Source of the DNA: Streptomyces sp. NBC_00285
GTDB taxonomy: Bacteria > Actinomycetota > Actinomycetes > Streptomycetales > Streptomycetaceae
NCBI RefSeq assembly: GCF_036174265.1
Contig: NZ_CP108055.1
Location: 6,262,001 to 6,326,000, forward strand
Reading direction: 5' to 3'
Length of the DNA: 64,000 nt
Shown here piece after piece: positions 51,841 to 62,110 of this stretch (the first letter of the stretch is position 1; the number at the start of each line of letters is the position of its first letter). The translations under genes and the position numbers were made by a program. Under the pieces are notes generated by a model. It had not been told where the DNA came from, made no database searches, and was given only the letters and a program-made list of their open reading frames with translations.

Positions 51841-53629
51841 TCAGCCGGGCAGTTGGAGAGTGAAGACCGTCTCGGTTCCGGGGGAGCTGGTGACGCTGAG
51901 GCTGCCGCCGTGGGCCTCGGTGAACCGGCGGGCGATGGAGAGGCCGAGGCCGCTGCCGCCGGTGTGCCGGTTGCGGGACTTCTCGGCGCGCCAGAACCGG
52001 TCGAAGACATGCGGCAGATCCTCCGGGCCGATGCCGGAACCGGTGTCGCTGACCTGGATCAGGACGGTGTTCCCGGTCCGGCGGGACCGCACGGTGACAC
52101 TGCCGCCGGGGGGAGTGTGGCGTACGGCGTTGGACACCAGGTTGCCGACGGCCTGGCGCAGCCGCATGGGGTCGGCGTACAGCTCGGTGTCACCGTCGGT
52201 GCGGACGTCCAGGGTGATGCGCGCGCTCTGGGCCTGGCCGCCGTGGGCGGTGGCGACGTGGTGCAGGAGGTCGCCCGCGTCCAGGAGCTCACGGTGCAGC
52301 TGGAGCGTGCCGGCCTCGGCCGCCGCCAGGTCCCGGAGGTCGTCGATGATGTGCTGGAGCAGCAGGGTCTCCTCCAGCAGTACCGAGGTCACGTCGTCGT
52401 CCGGGGTGAGCACACCGTCCTGGGTGGCTTCCAGCCAGCTGCGGATGGTGCTGAGCGGTGTCCGCAGTTCGTGGGCGATGTCGCTGACCATGGCCTTGCG
52501 CTGCTCCTCGGTGCGTTCCCGGTGCTCGAAGAGGTCGTTGAAGGCGGCGGTGAGGTGGCCGATCTCGTCGCCGGTGGTCACCGGGACGCGGAGCTGCGGG
52601 CGGCCCGGGTTCCGTACGGCGCTGGTGAGCGCGCGCAGCGGTCTGACCAGGCGGACGCCGATCACCACGGTCACCGTCATGGTGAGCACGAGGACGAGGG
52701 CGACGACCCCGACGATGCGGATGGTGTTGGCCTGCGACAGGTCGAAGCCCGGAACCGCCGATCCGGCCGGTTCACTGACGAACAGCTGTGCCGCCGGGGC
52801 GACGTAGGAGGCGAGCTGTTCCCGGCGGCTGGAGTTGACACAGTTCTGCGCGGCCGGGGCCTCGGCGGCGCCCGGCTTGGGGGAGAGCGTCAGATCGAGC
52901 ACCACGGTCGGCCGGCCCTGATGCGCCAGACAGGTCTTGATCAGCTTGTTGAGGCTGTCGAGAGCCTTCAGCTCGCCCGGTGTCGCGAGTGCGAGCTGGA
53001 GCGTGGATTCGCACCTGCCCAGGGCGTAGGCCTGCTTGGTGTCGTCGCCGGTCTCGATGCTGGGGTGACCGCTGAGCGAGACGGAGACCTTGGCGGGGAA
53101 GCCGTATTTGATCACGCAGTCCCTGAGCGTGTTCGCGTTCCTGAGGAGATCCTGGCGCTGTGCGGCGGAAAGCCGGAACGGGCCGAGGACACGGGGGTCG
53201 ATACGGTCGGCGCCGGCGTCGGGGAACAGCGCGGGGTCGACCTGGAGCGGGTCGATGACCGCGAACGCACGGTCGGGCAGCGGCGATGTGCCGGGCGCGG
53301 AGTCCGCGATCGTCCGGCGGCCGTGGTCCTGGGCGGTGAGGGTGATACGCCGGTTGGTCCGGTCGGCGAGCCGGCTGACCGTCCGTGTGACTCCGTCCCA
53401 ACTCGGGTGGACGGCGGCGTAGTCGGTGAGCACCTTGTAGATGTCCGTGTCGTCGGAGAGGACCTGCCCCTGCTCCTGGCGGATCGCGCTGGTGGTGGTC
53501 CGTACCGCGAGCCAGGCGGTGGCGGTGATCGCGCAGAGGGCGATGAGAAGCGAGGAAGCCAGCAGCCTGACCAGCAGACTCCTGCGCAGCGGCACCCTGG
53601 TCTCGGGGGTCTCGGCGTACACCGCGGGC

Positions 53630-53640
<11 letters not shown>
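51841..53640 (-). CDS. Sensor histidine kinase with cysteine-rich external domain
   Basis: The 599-residue kinase has TM1 near 24-46 and TM2 near 308-330 around a 260-residue external domain. Four cysteines lie at 175, 210, 237 and 267: C175-C210 are 35 apart (RDCVIKYGF ... LGRCEST) and C237-C267 30 apart (IKTCLAHQG ... AQNCVN). HAMP follows TM2, then the H-box SDIAHELRTPLS with H390, N-box GNLVSNAVRHTPPG and glycine boxes DTGSGIG and GSGLGLSI. The start is GTG 53640 and overlaps the regulator by 11 bases. The C175-C210 module also occurs in the nearby lipoprotein and relic. Confidence 0.92.
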
Positions 53641-54379
<739 letters not shown>

Positions 54380-54398
54380 AGGGCGGGGCGCTGCGATT

Positions 54399-54438
54399 CA
54401 GACAGGTTTTTGATGGCAGCCTGACGGGATCCTCATAT
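54399..54438 (+). promoter_or_regulatory. Predicted promoter and response-regulator repeat for relic and transporter
   Basis: CAGACAGG (54399-54406) and CTGACGGG (54421-54428) are direct repeats 22 bp apart. TTGATG (54410-54415) and TCATAT (54433-54438) form a -35/-10 pair with 17-bp spacing. The same layout occurs on the lipoprotein promoter at 58489-58528, and the flanks match closely (CCTCATATCG, GTGGCCGCCATG). That conservation supports a shared regulator, though binding is inferred. Confidence 0.7.
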
Positions 54439-54459
54439 CGCTCGGCCATGGTGGCCGCC

Positions 54460-54670
54460 ATGCCGAACATCAATGACCGGCCAGGCCTTGAAGAACCCGC
54501 ATTGCGCGGATGACTTCCGCGAATGGATCAGGTGCATGAACTCCGAGGGGCTCAAGGTTGTCGGGCTGCCCGACAATGCGGGCTGGAACTACGCGTCCAA
54601 CGACCAGCCGATCAATTCGGATGAAATCGAGAGCAGTTGCCGGCTGGAGGCATGCAGTGCGAGGAAGTGA
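54460..54670 (+). pseudogene. Decayed paralogue of the secreted four-cysteine lipoprotein
   Basis: ATG 54460 aligns with the lipoprotein's ATG and its upstream bases match (GTGGCCGCCATG), but this frame stops after 17 codons. A second frame from ATG 54473 reads 65 residues whose C-terminus aligns with the lipoprotein C-terminus: NPHCADDFREWIRCMNSEG against NPDYSDDLRVMVKCLNAHG, and SDEIESSCRLEA against FNEIETACQVKA. C21 and C56 are 35 apart, as in the kinase. The signal and middle are lost. The 3' end overlaps the transporter gene by 14 bp, so its translation may still couple to it. Confidence 0.75.
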
Positions 54671-55898
54671 GCACGCTCAGGCCGACGAGCCGCCCGGCAG
54701 CGCGACGCCGGGGAAAGCGCGGAAACGGGTCGTCATCGCGGTGGCCGCACTGCTCACGGCAGGCGTGGTGGGGGTCAGCCTGGCCGGGGTGAGGAGTGCT
54801 GGGAAGCCGTCGGGCGCCGCGGCGAGCGGTGCGCCCCGGGTGAGCACCGTCGCGGTGGTCAGGACCGACCTGTCCAGCACCCTCTCGCTGCACGGAACCC
54901 TGGGCTACGGCAGGGCCGTATCGGTGAAGGGCGGCAAGGAGGGCCTGGTCACCCAGCTGCCGGCGGTGGGGGCCAAGGTGTCCAGGGGCAGGTCGCTGTA
55001 CCGGCTGGACGATCGTCCGGTGCCGGTGTTCTACGGGACCACACCGCTGTTCCGCCCCCTGGACACCAGGGGTCTCATGGGCAGGGACGTCAAGGTGGTC
55101 GCGGACAACCTCAGGGCGCTCGGCTACGACATCGGCGCCCAGCCGGCGTCGGGCAGTTGGGTCGCGCAGCGGCCGGAGCCGACCGGCGCCGCGAGCGCCT
55201 CGCCGTCCCCGTCGCCCTCGGCGTCCCCCTCCCCCTCCCCGTCGCCGTCCTATGTCCGGGTCAAGCCCGGCGAGGGGGTGCTCACCGCCTCCCTGATCGC
55301 GGCGGTCGGGCGGTGGCAGACCCAGGTCGGTATGCCCTCCACCGGGGTCCTCGGCGCCGGCGACGTGGCGGTGCTGCCGGGCGAGGTACGGGTCGGTGCC
55401 GTACAGGCGCAGCCCGGCGACCCGGCCACCGGAACGCTGATGTCGGTCACCGGTACCGCCAAGTCGGTGTCGGTGCCGATGGCCGCGACCGACGTCGACT
55501 CCATCCAGCAGGGTGACAAGGCGACCGTGACGCTGCCCGACAACTCCGAGGCCCATGGCGCCGTCTCCGCCATCAGCACGGATGCCCAGGCCTCCGACCA
55601 GGCAGGTGGTGACTCCGGCGGCACAGCGCAGCTGGTGGTGACCGTCTCGCTGGACAGTACGGCGGCGCTGCGCCGCCTCAACTCCGCACCCGTACAAGTG
55701 CAGTTCACCGGGGAGACCAAGAAGGGCGTACTGGCCGTGCCGGTCGGCGCACTGCTCGCGCTGAGCGGCGGCGGTTACGCGCTCCAGCTCCCCGGCGGCC
55801 GTCTGCTGGCCGTCGAGACGGGGATGTTCGCCAAGGGACTGGTGGAAGTGAGCGGCACCGGCATCACCGCGGGCACCAAGGTGGCAACGGCCTCATGA
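54657..55898 (+). CDS. MacA-like membrane fusion/adaptor protein
   Basis: The protein has about 413 residues. A TM anchor lies near 24-45 ([20 protein letters not shown]), then a barrel-sandwich hybrid half ([40 protein letters not shown]), a peptidoglycan-binding-like helix region ([20 protein letters not shown]), and a second half from [17 protein letters not shown] Ser-Pro repeat ([17 protein letters not shown]) is inserted in the middle. The start is GTG 54657, decided by GGAGG six bases upstream; it overlaps the relic's end. It overlaps the ATPase by four bases. Confidence 0.85.
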   Translation: MRGSEHAQADEPPGSATPGKARKRVVIAVAALLTAGVVGVSLAGVRSAGKPSGAAASGAPRVSTVAVVRTDLSSTLSLHGTLGYGRAVSVKGGKEGLVTQLPAVGAKVSRGRSLYRLDDRPVPVFYGTTPLFRPLDTRGLMGRDVKVVADNLRALGYDIGAQPASGSWVAQRPEPTGAASASPSPSPSASPSPSPSPSYVRVKPGEGVLTASLIAAVGRWQTQVGMPSTGVLGAGDVAVLPGEVRVGAVQAQPGDPATGTLMSVTGTAKSVSVPMAATDVDSIQQGDKATVTLPDNSEAHGAVSAISTDAQASDQAGGDSGGTAQLVVTVSLDSTAALRRLNSAPVQVQFTGETKKGVLAVPVGALLALSGGGYALQLPGGRLLAVETGMFAKGLVEVSGTGITAGTKVATAS

Positions 55899-56587
55899 CC
55901 GACCGCACACCTCCGGTACTCACCGTCCGCAACGCGAGCATGGCGTATCCCGGCGGGGTCAACGCGCTGGACGATGTCTCGCTGGCCATCGGGACCGGTG
56001 AACTGCTGGCCATCGTCGGACCTTCCGGGTCCGGCAAGTCCACTCTGCTGAACATCATGGGCACCCTGGACCGGCCGACGAGCGGCACCGTGGAGATCGG
56101 CGGCCGGGACGTCTCCTCGCTCTCCGACCGGCGGTTGTCCGCGCTGCGTGGCCGCTGGCTCGGCTTCGTCTTCCAGCAGTTCCATCTCACCGAGGGGCTG
56201 ACCGCAGCCGAGAACGTCGCCACCGGTCTGCTCTACGCGGGTGTGCCACGCGGCCGGCGCCGTCCGCTGGCGCTGGAGGCGCTGGCCCGGGTCGGCCTGG
56301 GCCACCGGGCCGGACACCTCTCGCACCAGCTCTCCGGCGGTGAACGCCAGCGCGTCGCCATCGCCCGGGCTCTGGTCAACAACCCCGCGCTGGTGCTCGC
56401 CGACGAGCCCACCGGCGCGCTGGACACCGCCAACGGACGGGCCGTCCTCGAACTGCTGACCGAGCTGAACGACGAGGGCACCACCATCGCGATCATCACC
56501 CACGACCGGGACATCGCCGAGCGGCTGCCCCGCCGGGTGGAGATCCTCGACGGGCGCCTCGTCGCCGACACGTATGAGGGGCCATGA
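55895..56587 (+). CDS. MacB/LolD-like ABC ATPase
   Basis: The 230-residue protein has Walker A GPSGSGKS (42-49), the signature [15 protein letters not shown], Walker [13 protein letters not shown] and the H-loop in [10 protein letters not shown]. It belongs to the lipoprotein-release/MacB class. It works with the 410-residue permease. The start overlaps the adaptor by four bases and the stop overlaps the permease by four. Confidence 0.95.
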   Translation: MTDRTPPVLTVRNASMAYPGGVNALDDVSLAIGTGELLAIVGPSGSGKSTLLNIMGTLDRPTSGTVEIGGRDVSSLSDRRLSALRGRWLGFVFQQFHLTEGLTAAENVATGLLYAGVPRGRRRPLALEALARVGLGHRAGHLSHQLSGGERQRVAIARALVNNPALVLADEPTGALDTANGRAVLELLTELNDEGTTIAIITHDRDIAERLPRRVEILDGRLVADTYEGP

Positions 56588-57816
56588 ACACCACCGGGAA
56601 CACCACCGTCACCGAAGCGAACAGCAGGCCGGTACGGCTGGCCCCGCTGGATCTTCTGGGGCTGGGTCTGCTCGGCATCCGTACCCGGAAGATGCGGGCC
56701 GCGCTGTCGGCCCTGGGCATCTCGATCGGCATCGCCACCATGATCGTCGTCACCGGGATCCCGGCCTCCAGCCAGAAGGCGCTGCTGAACGAGCTCTCGG
56801 CGATGGGCACCAACATGCTCCAGGCGCAGCCGGTCCCCAATCCGAACTCACCGGTGCTGCTCCCGCCGGAATCGGTGGACATGGTCCGCCGTATCGGTCC
56901 GGTCACCATGGCCAGTGCCGTCGCCAACACCCATGCCACCGTGCACCGTTCGGACCGTGTCGACCCCAGCGACTACGCCGGACTCACCATCCTGGCCAGC
57001 GAGGTCAACCTGCTCCCGGCCATCAACGCCGAGGTGCGGTCGGGCCGCTTCCTCAACGCCGCCACCGAGAGGTTCCCCACCGCGGTGCTCGGTTCGGTCG
57101 CCGCCACCCGGCTCGGCTTCGCGAAGCTGAACGACCGGGGACCCACCCCGCAGATCTACATCAACGATCGCTGGTTCACGGTCGTCGGCATCCTTGCCCG
57201 GACCCCGCTCTCCCCCGACATCGACCGCTCGGTACTCGTCGGATGGGACGCCGCCCGCACCCAGTTGAAGTTCGACGGACACCCCACGGTGATCTACATC
57301 AAGGCCAGGGAATCCGCCATGGAGGCGGTCCGGGGCGTGCTGCCCGCCACGGTCTACCCGGAACTGCCCGGCATGGTCCAGATCAGCCGCCCGTCCGACG
57401 CGCTGGCCGCGAAGCGCGCCACCCAGACCACCTTCTCCGCCCTCTTCCTGGGACTCGCCGGAGTCGCGCTGCTGGTCGGCGGTATCGGAGTGGCCAACAC
57501 CATGGTCATCTCGGTCCTCGAACGCCGCCGTGAGATCGGCCTGCGCCGCGCGCTGGGCGCCAACCGGGGCCAGATCCGCGGCCAGTTCCTCACCGAGTCC
57601 GTCGTACTGTCCGCGCTCGGCGGCGTGGCCGGTACGGTCCTCGGCGTCCTGGCCACCGTCGGCTACGCCACCTACCAGCACTGGCCGCCGGTCGTCCCGC
57701 TCACCTCGGTGGCGGAAGGGTTCGGTGGCGCCGTACTCGTCGGCATGATCGCCGGTGTCTACCCGTCCATCAGGGCCGCCCGCCTCACCCCCACCGAGGC
57801 CCTCGCGTCAGCATGA
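56584..57816 (+). CDS. MacB/FtsX-type ABC permease
   Basis: The 410-residue protein has TM1 near 42-65 ([16 protein letters not shown]), a MacB periplasmic core domain of about 200 residues ([20 protein letters not shown]), then three segments near 283-305, 335-358 and 370-395. [20 protein letters not shown] is the typical FtsX coupling region. It transduces ATP energy for export of a peptide, lipoprotein or drug. The terminator at 57838-57872 ends the operon. Confidence 0.94.
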   Translation: MNTTGNTTVTEANSRPVRLAPLDLLGLGLLGIRTRKMRAALSALGISIGIATMIVVTGIPASSQKALLNELSAMGTNMLQAQPVPNPNSPVLLPPESVDMVRRIGPVTMASAVANTHATVHRSDRVDPSDYAGLTILASEVNLLPAINAEVRSGRFLNAATERFPTAVLGSVAATRLGFAKLNDRGPTPQIYINDRWFTVVGILARTPLSPDIDRSVLVGWDAARTQLKFDGHPTVIYIKARESAMEAVRGVLPATVYPELPGMVQISRPSDALAAKRATQTTFSALFLGLAGVALLVGGIGVANTMVISVLERRREIGLRRALGANRGQIRGQFLTESVVLSALGGVAGTVLGVLATVGYATYQHWPPVVPLTSVAEGFGGAVLVGMIAGVYPSIRAARLTPTEALASA

Positions 57817-57837
57817 ACGAACCGACCCACATGGAAG

Positions 57838-57872
57838 AAGGGCGTTGGGCCGTCGGACGGCCCAACGCCCTT
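57838..57872. terminator. Bidirectional terminator, 15-bp perfect stem
   Basis: AAGGGCGTTGGGCCG (57838-57852) and CGGCCCAACGCCCTT (57858-57872) pair around TCGGA, between convergent permease and lipoprotein genes. Confidence 0.9.
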
Positions 57873-57882
57873 GCGTATGCGC

Positions 57883-58467
57883 CTACTTCTGGAAGGCCTT
57901 CACCTGGCAGGCGGTTTCGATCTCATTGAAGTGCGGAGGATTCGGCTGGCTCTGGTCGTAGGAGTAGTCGGAGCCGCCGACCATGGTGGCCCTGATGCCG
58001 TGGGCGTTGAGGCACTTCACCATGACCCGCAGGTCGTCGGAGTAGTCCGGATTCTGGGCCGGGTCCAGCTCCGGCGGCGTAATCGGCTGCTTCGACGCGC
58101 AGGCCTTCGCTCCGGCCTTCTCGGCCGGGGTGGTCGGCGCCCCCTTCAGCGGCCCGCCCTTCGCCCTCAGGCAGGCGTTCCAGCTGTCCCACATCCGGTT
58201 GGTGTCCTCGGTGGAGCTGTCCAGCCGGATGACGGGGCGGCCGGCGTCGGGGTCCGTTGTCCGCGTCGGTGTCCCAACTGCCTTGCCCGGGCTCGCGATC
58301 GAGGCGACATCGCTGTCGCCGGCAATGCCTGTGTCACTCCCGCTGCCCGAGCCGCCGCCACCGCACGCGGTGAGGACGACGAGGCCCGTTGCGCCGATGG
58401 CGGTGAACAGGGCTGCCCGCGCGGAGAGGCCGGGAACCGGCCGGCTGTGATGAGAGGGGTTCGTCAT
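57883..58467 (-). CDS. Secreted four-cysteine lipoprotein
   Basis: This 194-residue protein has a signal peptide with lipobox LTAC (C35), a Gly/Ser-rich linker to about residue 75, then a mature domain with C99, C123, C152 and C187. C152-C187 are 35 apart, the same as in the kinase and relic. It is expected to be anchored on the outer face of the membrane. Key segments are WNACLRAKGG, KACASKQPI, VMVKCLNAHGIRAT and ETACQVKAF. It probably acts with the kinase and MacAB-like pump; role unknown. Its promoter matches that of the relic. Confidence 0.85.
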   Translation of the reverse strand: MTNPSHHSRPVPGLSARAALFTAIGATGLVVLTACGGGGSGSGSDTGIAGDSDVASIASPGKAVGTPTRTTDPDAGRPVIRLDSSTEDTNRMWDSWNACLRAKGGPLKGAPTTPAEKAGAKACASKQPITPPELDPAQNPDYSDDLRVMVKCLNAHGIRATMVGGSDYSYDQSQPNPPHFNEIETACQVKAFQK

Positions 58468-58488
58468 GGCGGCCACTGTCGCCGAACG

Positions 58489-58528
58489 ATATGAGGGTCC
58501 TGTCAGATTGCTGACAAGGGCCTGTCTG
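58489..58528 (-). promoter_or_regulatory. Predicted promoter and response-regulator repeat for the lipoprotein
   Basis: On the minus strand CAGACAGG (58528-58521) and CTGACAGG (58506-58499) are direct repeats 22 bp apart. -35 TTGTCA (58517-58512) and -10 TCATAT (58494-58489) have 17-bp spacing. The flanks match the promoter at 54399-54438 for about 45 bp. Confidence 0.7.
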
Positions 58529-58729
58529 AACCCGTCCGGGCAGCCGGCCCCGGGCCTCCGTACGAACAGTCGGTCGCCGACAGGCAAGGCGCCCGGCAAC
58601 GGCCCAGCCACCGCGATCGGTCGTGGGCCGCCCACGACCGATGGAACAGAACTGATGTCGGCTTTCGCGGCGGCTGTGCTCTTGGGCATCGCCTTCATCA
58701 TCCACGCCACCGAAACGTCGACCGGTGGT

Positions 58730-59611
58730 TCAGCGAGATTCCGCCACGGTGTCCGCGAACGCGCGCGCCGGCGGCGACAGCGCGTCCCAACGGCGTACCG
58801 CCCAGCCGACGGAGAGCGGACGCAGGGCGGGGACGGGAACCAGACGCAGGTCACCCCGGCCCGGTACGTCCAGCCCCGGCAACGCGGGCACCACCGCCCG
58901 CCCCAGCCCCAGTTCGGCCAGCAACAGTGCTGTGTCCCAGTCGGCCACGCTGGTGTCGAAAGCGAGCTGTACCCCCAACTCCGCGCAGGCCGAGTCCAGA
59001 TGGGCCGCGGAGGTGGAGTCCGGGGGAAGACGGATCAGGCGTACGTCCCCCAACTCGGCCGCCTCGACGCACGTCCGGGACGCGAGAGGGTCGTCGGCCC
59101 GCACCGCCAGGACCCACGGCAGCTCCATGACCGGCCGCTGCTCGATGCCCCGCACCGACGGGCCCAGCGTGATCCACGCCAGGTCGAGGCTGCTGTCGGC
59201 CAGCGCGTCGAAGCAGGCCCGGCTGGAGCTCTCGGTCCTGAACTCCAGCCTGACGTCGGGGCGTTGCCGCCGGAAGGCCACCACCGCGTCCGACATGAAG
59301 TGCCGTACGGTCGTCGCGCCCGTCGCCACCCGGACCGACCCGCTCTCGCCGTCGACCAACTCACGCAGACGGCGCAGGGCGAGATCAAGACCCGCGATGC
59401 CGTCCGCCGCGGCCGCCTCCAACACCCGCCCTGCCTGCGTCGGTACGACTCCCCGAGGCTGCCGCTCTAGCAGACCGACCCCCGTCTCCCGCTCCAGCCG
59501 CTTCACGTGCTGGCTCACCGCGGACTGCGTGCAGTCCAGCTCACGGGCCACCGCACTGAGGCTTCCGGCGCGGCACACGGCCACGAAGACACGCAGGTCG
59601 TCGAGGGTCAT
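58730..59611 (-). CDS. LysR-family regulator
   Basis: This 293-residue regulator has an N-terminal HTH (SLSAVARELDCTQSAVSQHV) and a periplasmic-binding-like effector domain (SVRVATGATTVRHFMSDAVV onwards). ATG 59611 is the start used; upstream in-frame codons lack family sequence. The 20-bp palindrome next to its start is its likely site. Confidence 0.94.
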   Translation of the reverse strand: MTLDDLRVFVAVCRAGSLSAVARELDCTQSAVSQHVKRLERETGVGLLERQPRGVVPTQAGRVLEAAAADGIAGLDLALRRLRELVDGESGSVRVATGATTVRHFMSDAVVAFRRQRPDVRLEFRTESSSRACFDALADSSLDLAWITLGPSVRGIEQRPVMELPWVLAVRADDPLASRTCVEAAELGDVRLIRLPPDSTSAAHLDSACAELGVQLAFDTSVADWDTALLLAELGLGRAVVPALPGLDVPGRGDLRLVPVPALRPLSVGWAVRRWDALSPPARAFADTVAESR

Positions 59612-59614
59612 GAC

Positions 59615-59634
59615 ACCCAAGCTAACACTTGGGT
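59615..59634. promoter_or_regulatory. Perfect 7-bp inverted repeat, LysR box candidate
   Basis: ACCCAAG-CTAACA-CTTGGGT lies three bases upstream of the lysR start. It may autoregulate lysR and drive the divergent gene at 59768. Confidence 0.65.
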
Positions 59635-59767
59635 CCTGCGGCAAATCTTTAGGATTGACTGGGGTGAGCGCCCGTACGACGATCTCCTCAGGGCCCGGGC
59701 GGCAACCCGCTCCCAACCCGGGAGGAGCGGGTGCCGACCCAACCCACCCCTTCTGCCGAGGAGTTCG

Positions 59768-60313
59768 GTGCCCGTGCAGGCGATCACCACCGACGAAGCC
59801 AGAGCCCTGTTACGGCGGCTCGGCGCCGACCGCACTCCCCACCCCGGCGGCACCCTCCTCGCCCACCTCGAACGCGTCCGCGTCCAACTCGCCCTCTGGG
59901 ACGCCCGCTTCGACCTCCAGGTCGCCGGCCTCTGCCATGCCTTCTACGGCACCGACGGCTTCCCCGCCGGCTTACTCCCGCTCGATCGGCGCTCCGAACT
60001 CGCGGCCGTGATCGGCCCGGACGCCGAAGCGATCGTGCACTTCTACGCGAGCTGCGACCGCAAGGCGACGTACCCCCATTTCCTGGAGCCGCGATTCCGG
60101 GACCGGTTCACCGGACGGACGTACGCCCCCGACCCCCTCCTGTGCAGGGACTTCGCCGAGCTCACCGCCGCCAACGAGCTCGACCTCGCCCGCCGGGACC
60201 CCGCCTTCCGGGAGCGGTGGGGACCCGAACTCCTCGCTTTACTCACCCGGTTCAGACCGTTCCTCAGTCAACTCGCCTGGCGGGACACCCTTGTCGTCCT
60301 GCACGCATATTGA
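59768..60313 (+). CDS. DUF6817-like protein with three TTA codons
   Basis: The protein has about 181 residues, with PHPGGTLLAHLERVRVQLAL, QVAGLCHAFYGTDGF, EAIVHFYASCDR and FAELTAANELDLAR. The H-H-A-Y pattern suggests a metal-dependent HD-like fold, and the family resembles DUF6817 from memory. TTA codons occur at 59810-59812, 59972-59974 and 60239-60241, an unusual density that implies bldA dependence. GAGGAG precedes the GTG at 59768; GTG 59774 is an alternative. It is divergent from LysR. Confidence 0.75.
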   Translation: MPVQAITTDEARALLRRLGADRTPHPGGTLLAHLERVRVQLALWDARFDLQVAGLCHAFYGTDGFPAGLLPLDRRSELAAVIGPDAEAIVHFYASCDRKATYPHFLEPRFRDRFTGRTYAPDPLLCRDFAELTAANELDLARRDPAFRERWGPELLALLTRFRPFLSQLAWRDTLVVLHAY

Positions 60314-60379
60314 CTTCTCAAGACCCCCGCGCGACGTTCCGGACCCTTCGTCCATACCAACCGCAGGGGGGACCCGACC

Positions 60380-62110
60380 ATGAGCGTGACCCGAAGACAC
60401 CTGCTGGCGACCGGCGCCGGACTGGCAGTCGCCGCCGGAGTCCAACAGGGCGTCAGTGCCGCCGACTTGCCGTTGCTCGGCACCTACGACGTCGTCGTCA
60501 TAGGCTCCGGTGCCGCCGGCATGACCGCCGCGCTCACCGCGGCCAAGCAGGGGCTCAGCGTCGTGGTCCTGGAGAAGGCGCCCACCTTCGGGGGGTCCGC
60601 CGCCCGATCCGGCGCCGGGATCTGGATCCCCAACAACCCCGTCATCCTGGCCGCCGGAGTCCCGGACACCCCGGCCAAGGCGGCCGCCTATCTCACCGCC
60701 GTCGTCGGACCGGGCGTCCCCGCCGCCCGTCGGCAGTCCTTCCTCGCGCACGGCCCCGCGATGATCTCCTTCGTCCTCGCCAACAGCCCGCTCCGGTTCC
60801 GCTGGATGGAGGGGTACAGCGACTACTACCCCGAGCTGCCCGGCGGCCTCCCCAACGGCCGCTCCATCGAGCCCGACCAGCTCGACGGCAACATCCTCGG
60901 CGCCGAACTCGCCCACCTGAACCCGCCGTACCTCGCAGTCCCCGCAGGGCTCGTCGTGTTCAGCACCGACTACAAGTGGCTCGCCCTGTCCGCCGTGAGC
61001 GTCAAGGGCGCCGCCGTCGCCGCCGAGTGCCTGGCGCGGGGCACGAAGGCGGCCGTACTCGGGCAGAAGCCGCTCACCATGGGACAGTCGCTGGCAGCCG
61101 GGCTGCGCAAGGGGCTCCTGGACGCCGGCGTGCCCGTCCGGCTCAACACCCCGCTCACCGAGCTGTACGTCGAGAGCGGGACCGTCACCGGTGCGGTGAC
61201 CCCTGGCGGCCTCTACCGCGCGCGGCGAGGCGTGATCGTCGGGTCCGGCGGCTTCGAGCACAACGCGGCGATGCGGGCCCAGTACCAGCGGCAGCCCATC
61301 GGCACGGAGTGGACCGTCGGCGCGAAGGAGAACACGGGCGACGGCATCCGGGCGGGCCAACACGTCGGCGGCGACCTGGCGTTGATGGACGACGCGTGGT
61401 GGGGCCCGGCCATCCCGCTGCCCGACGAGCCGTACTTCTGCCTCGCCGAACGCACCCTGCCCGGCGGGCTCGTCGTGAACGCGGCCGGGCGGCGCTTCGT
61501 CAACGAGGCCGCCCCCTACAGCGACGTCGTCCACACGATGTACGACCGCAACCCGACCGACCCCGACATCCCGTCCTGGCTGGTCGTCGACCAGAACTAC
61601 CGCAACCGGTACCTCTTCAAGGACGTCGCGCCGACCTTCGTCCTCCCCGACGACTGGTACAGCTCGGGTGCCGCCCACAAGGCCTGGACGGTCGACGCCC
61701 TCGCCACCTCCATCGGCGTCCCCGCCGCCGCCCTGCGCTCCACCGTCGACCGCTTCAACTCCCTCGCACTGAAGGGCGACGACACGGACTTCGGGCGGGG
61801 CGACAGCGCCTACGACCACTACTACACGGACCCGTCCGTCCTCCCCAACTCCTGCCTGGCACCCCTGTGGCTGCCGCCCTACTACGCCTTCCGGCTCGTG
61901 CCGGGAGACCTGGGCACCAAGGGCGGCCTGGTCACCGACGCCCGCGCCCGCGTCCTACGGCCCGACGGCTCCGTCATCCCCGGCCTGTACGCCGCCGGGA
62001 ACGCCAGTGCCGCCGTCATGGGTTCCAGCTACGCGGGCGCCGGCTCGACGATCGGCCCGGCGATGACGTTCGGGTACATCGCGGCCCGGGACATCGCCGG
62101 GGTGCTCTAG
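60380..62110 (+). CDS. KstD/FAD-dependent fumarate reductase-like dehydrogenase
   Basis: This 576-residue flavoprotein starts with MSVTRRHLLATGAGLAVAAG, a Tat-like signal, so it may be exported with FAD. The Rossmann motif is VVIGSGAAGMTAALTAAKQG with LEKAPTFGGSAARSGAGIW, and the C-terminal cap has NASAAVMGSSYAGAGSTIGP. This is the 3-ketosteroid dehydrogenase/FAD-binding_2 layout; substrate unknown. Its stop shares CTAG with the convergent methyltransferase stop. Confidence 0.9.
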   Translation: MSVTRRHLLATGAGLAVAAGVQQGVSAADLPLLGTYDVVVIGSGAAGMTAALTAAKQGLSVVVLEKAPTFGGSAARSGAGIWIPNNPVILAAGVPDTPAKAAAYLTAVVGPGVPAARRQSFLAHGPAMISFVLANSPLRFRWMEGYSDYYPELPGGLPNGRSIEPDQLDGNILGAELAHLNPPYLAVPAGLVVFSTDYKWLALSAVSVKGAAVAAECLARGTKAAVLGQKPLTMGQSLAAGLRKGLLDAGVPVRLNTPLTELYVESGTVTGAVTPGGLYRARRGVIVGSGGFEHNAAMRAQYQRQPIGTEWTVGAKENTGDGIRAGQHVGGDLALMDDAWWGPAIPLPDEPYFCLAERTLPGGLVVNAAGRRFVNEAAPYSDVVHTMYDRNPTDPDIPSWLVVDQNYRNRYLFKDVAPTFVLPDDWYSSGAAHKAWTVDALATSIGVPAAALRSTVDRFNSLALKGDDTDFGRGDSAYDHYYTDPSVLPNSCLAPLWLPPYYAFRLVPGDLGTKGGLVTDARARVLRPDGSVIPGLYAAGNASAAVMGSSYAGAGSTIGPAMTFGYIAARDIAGVL

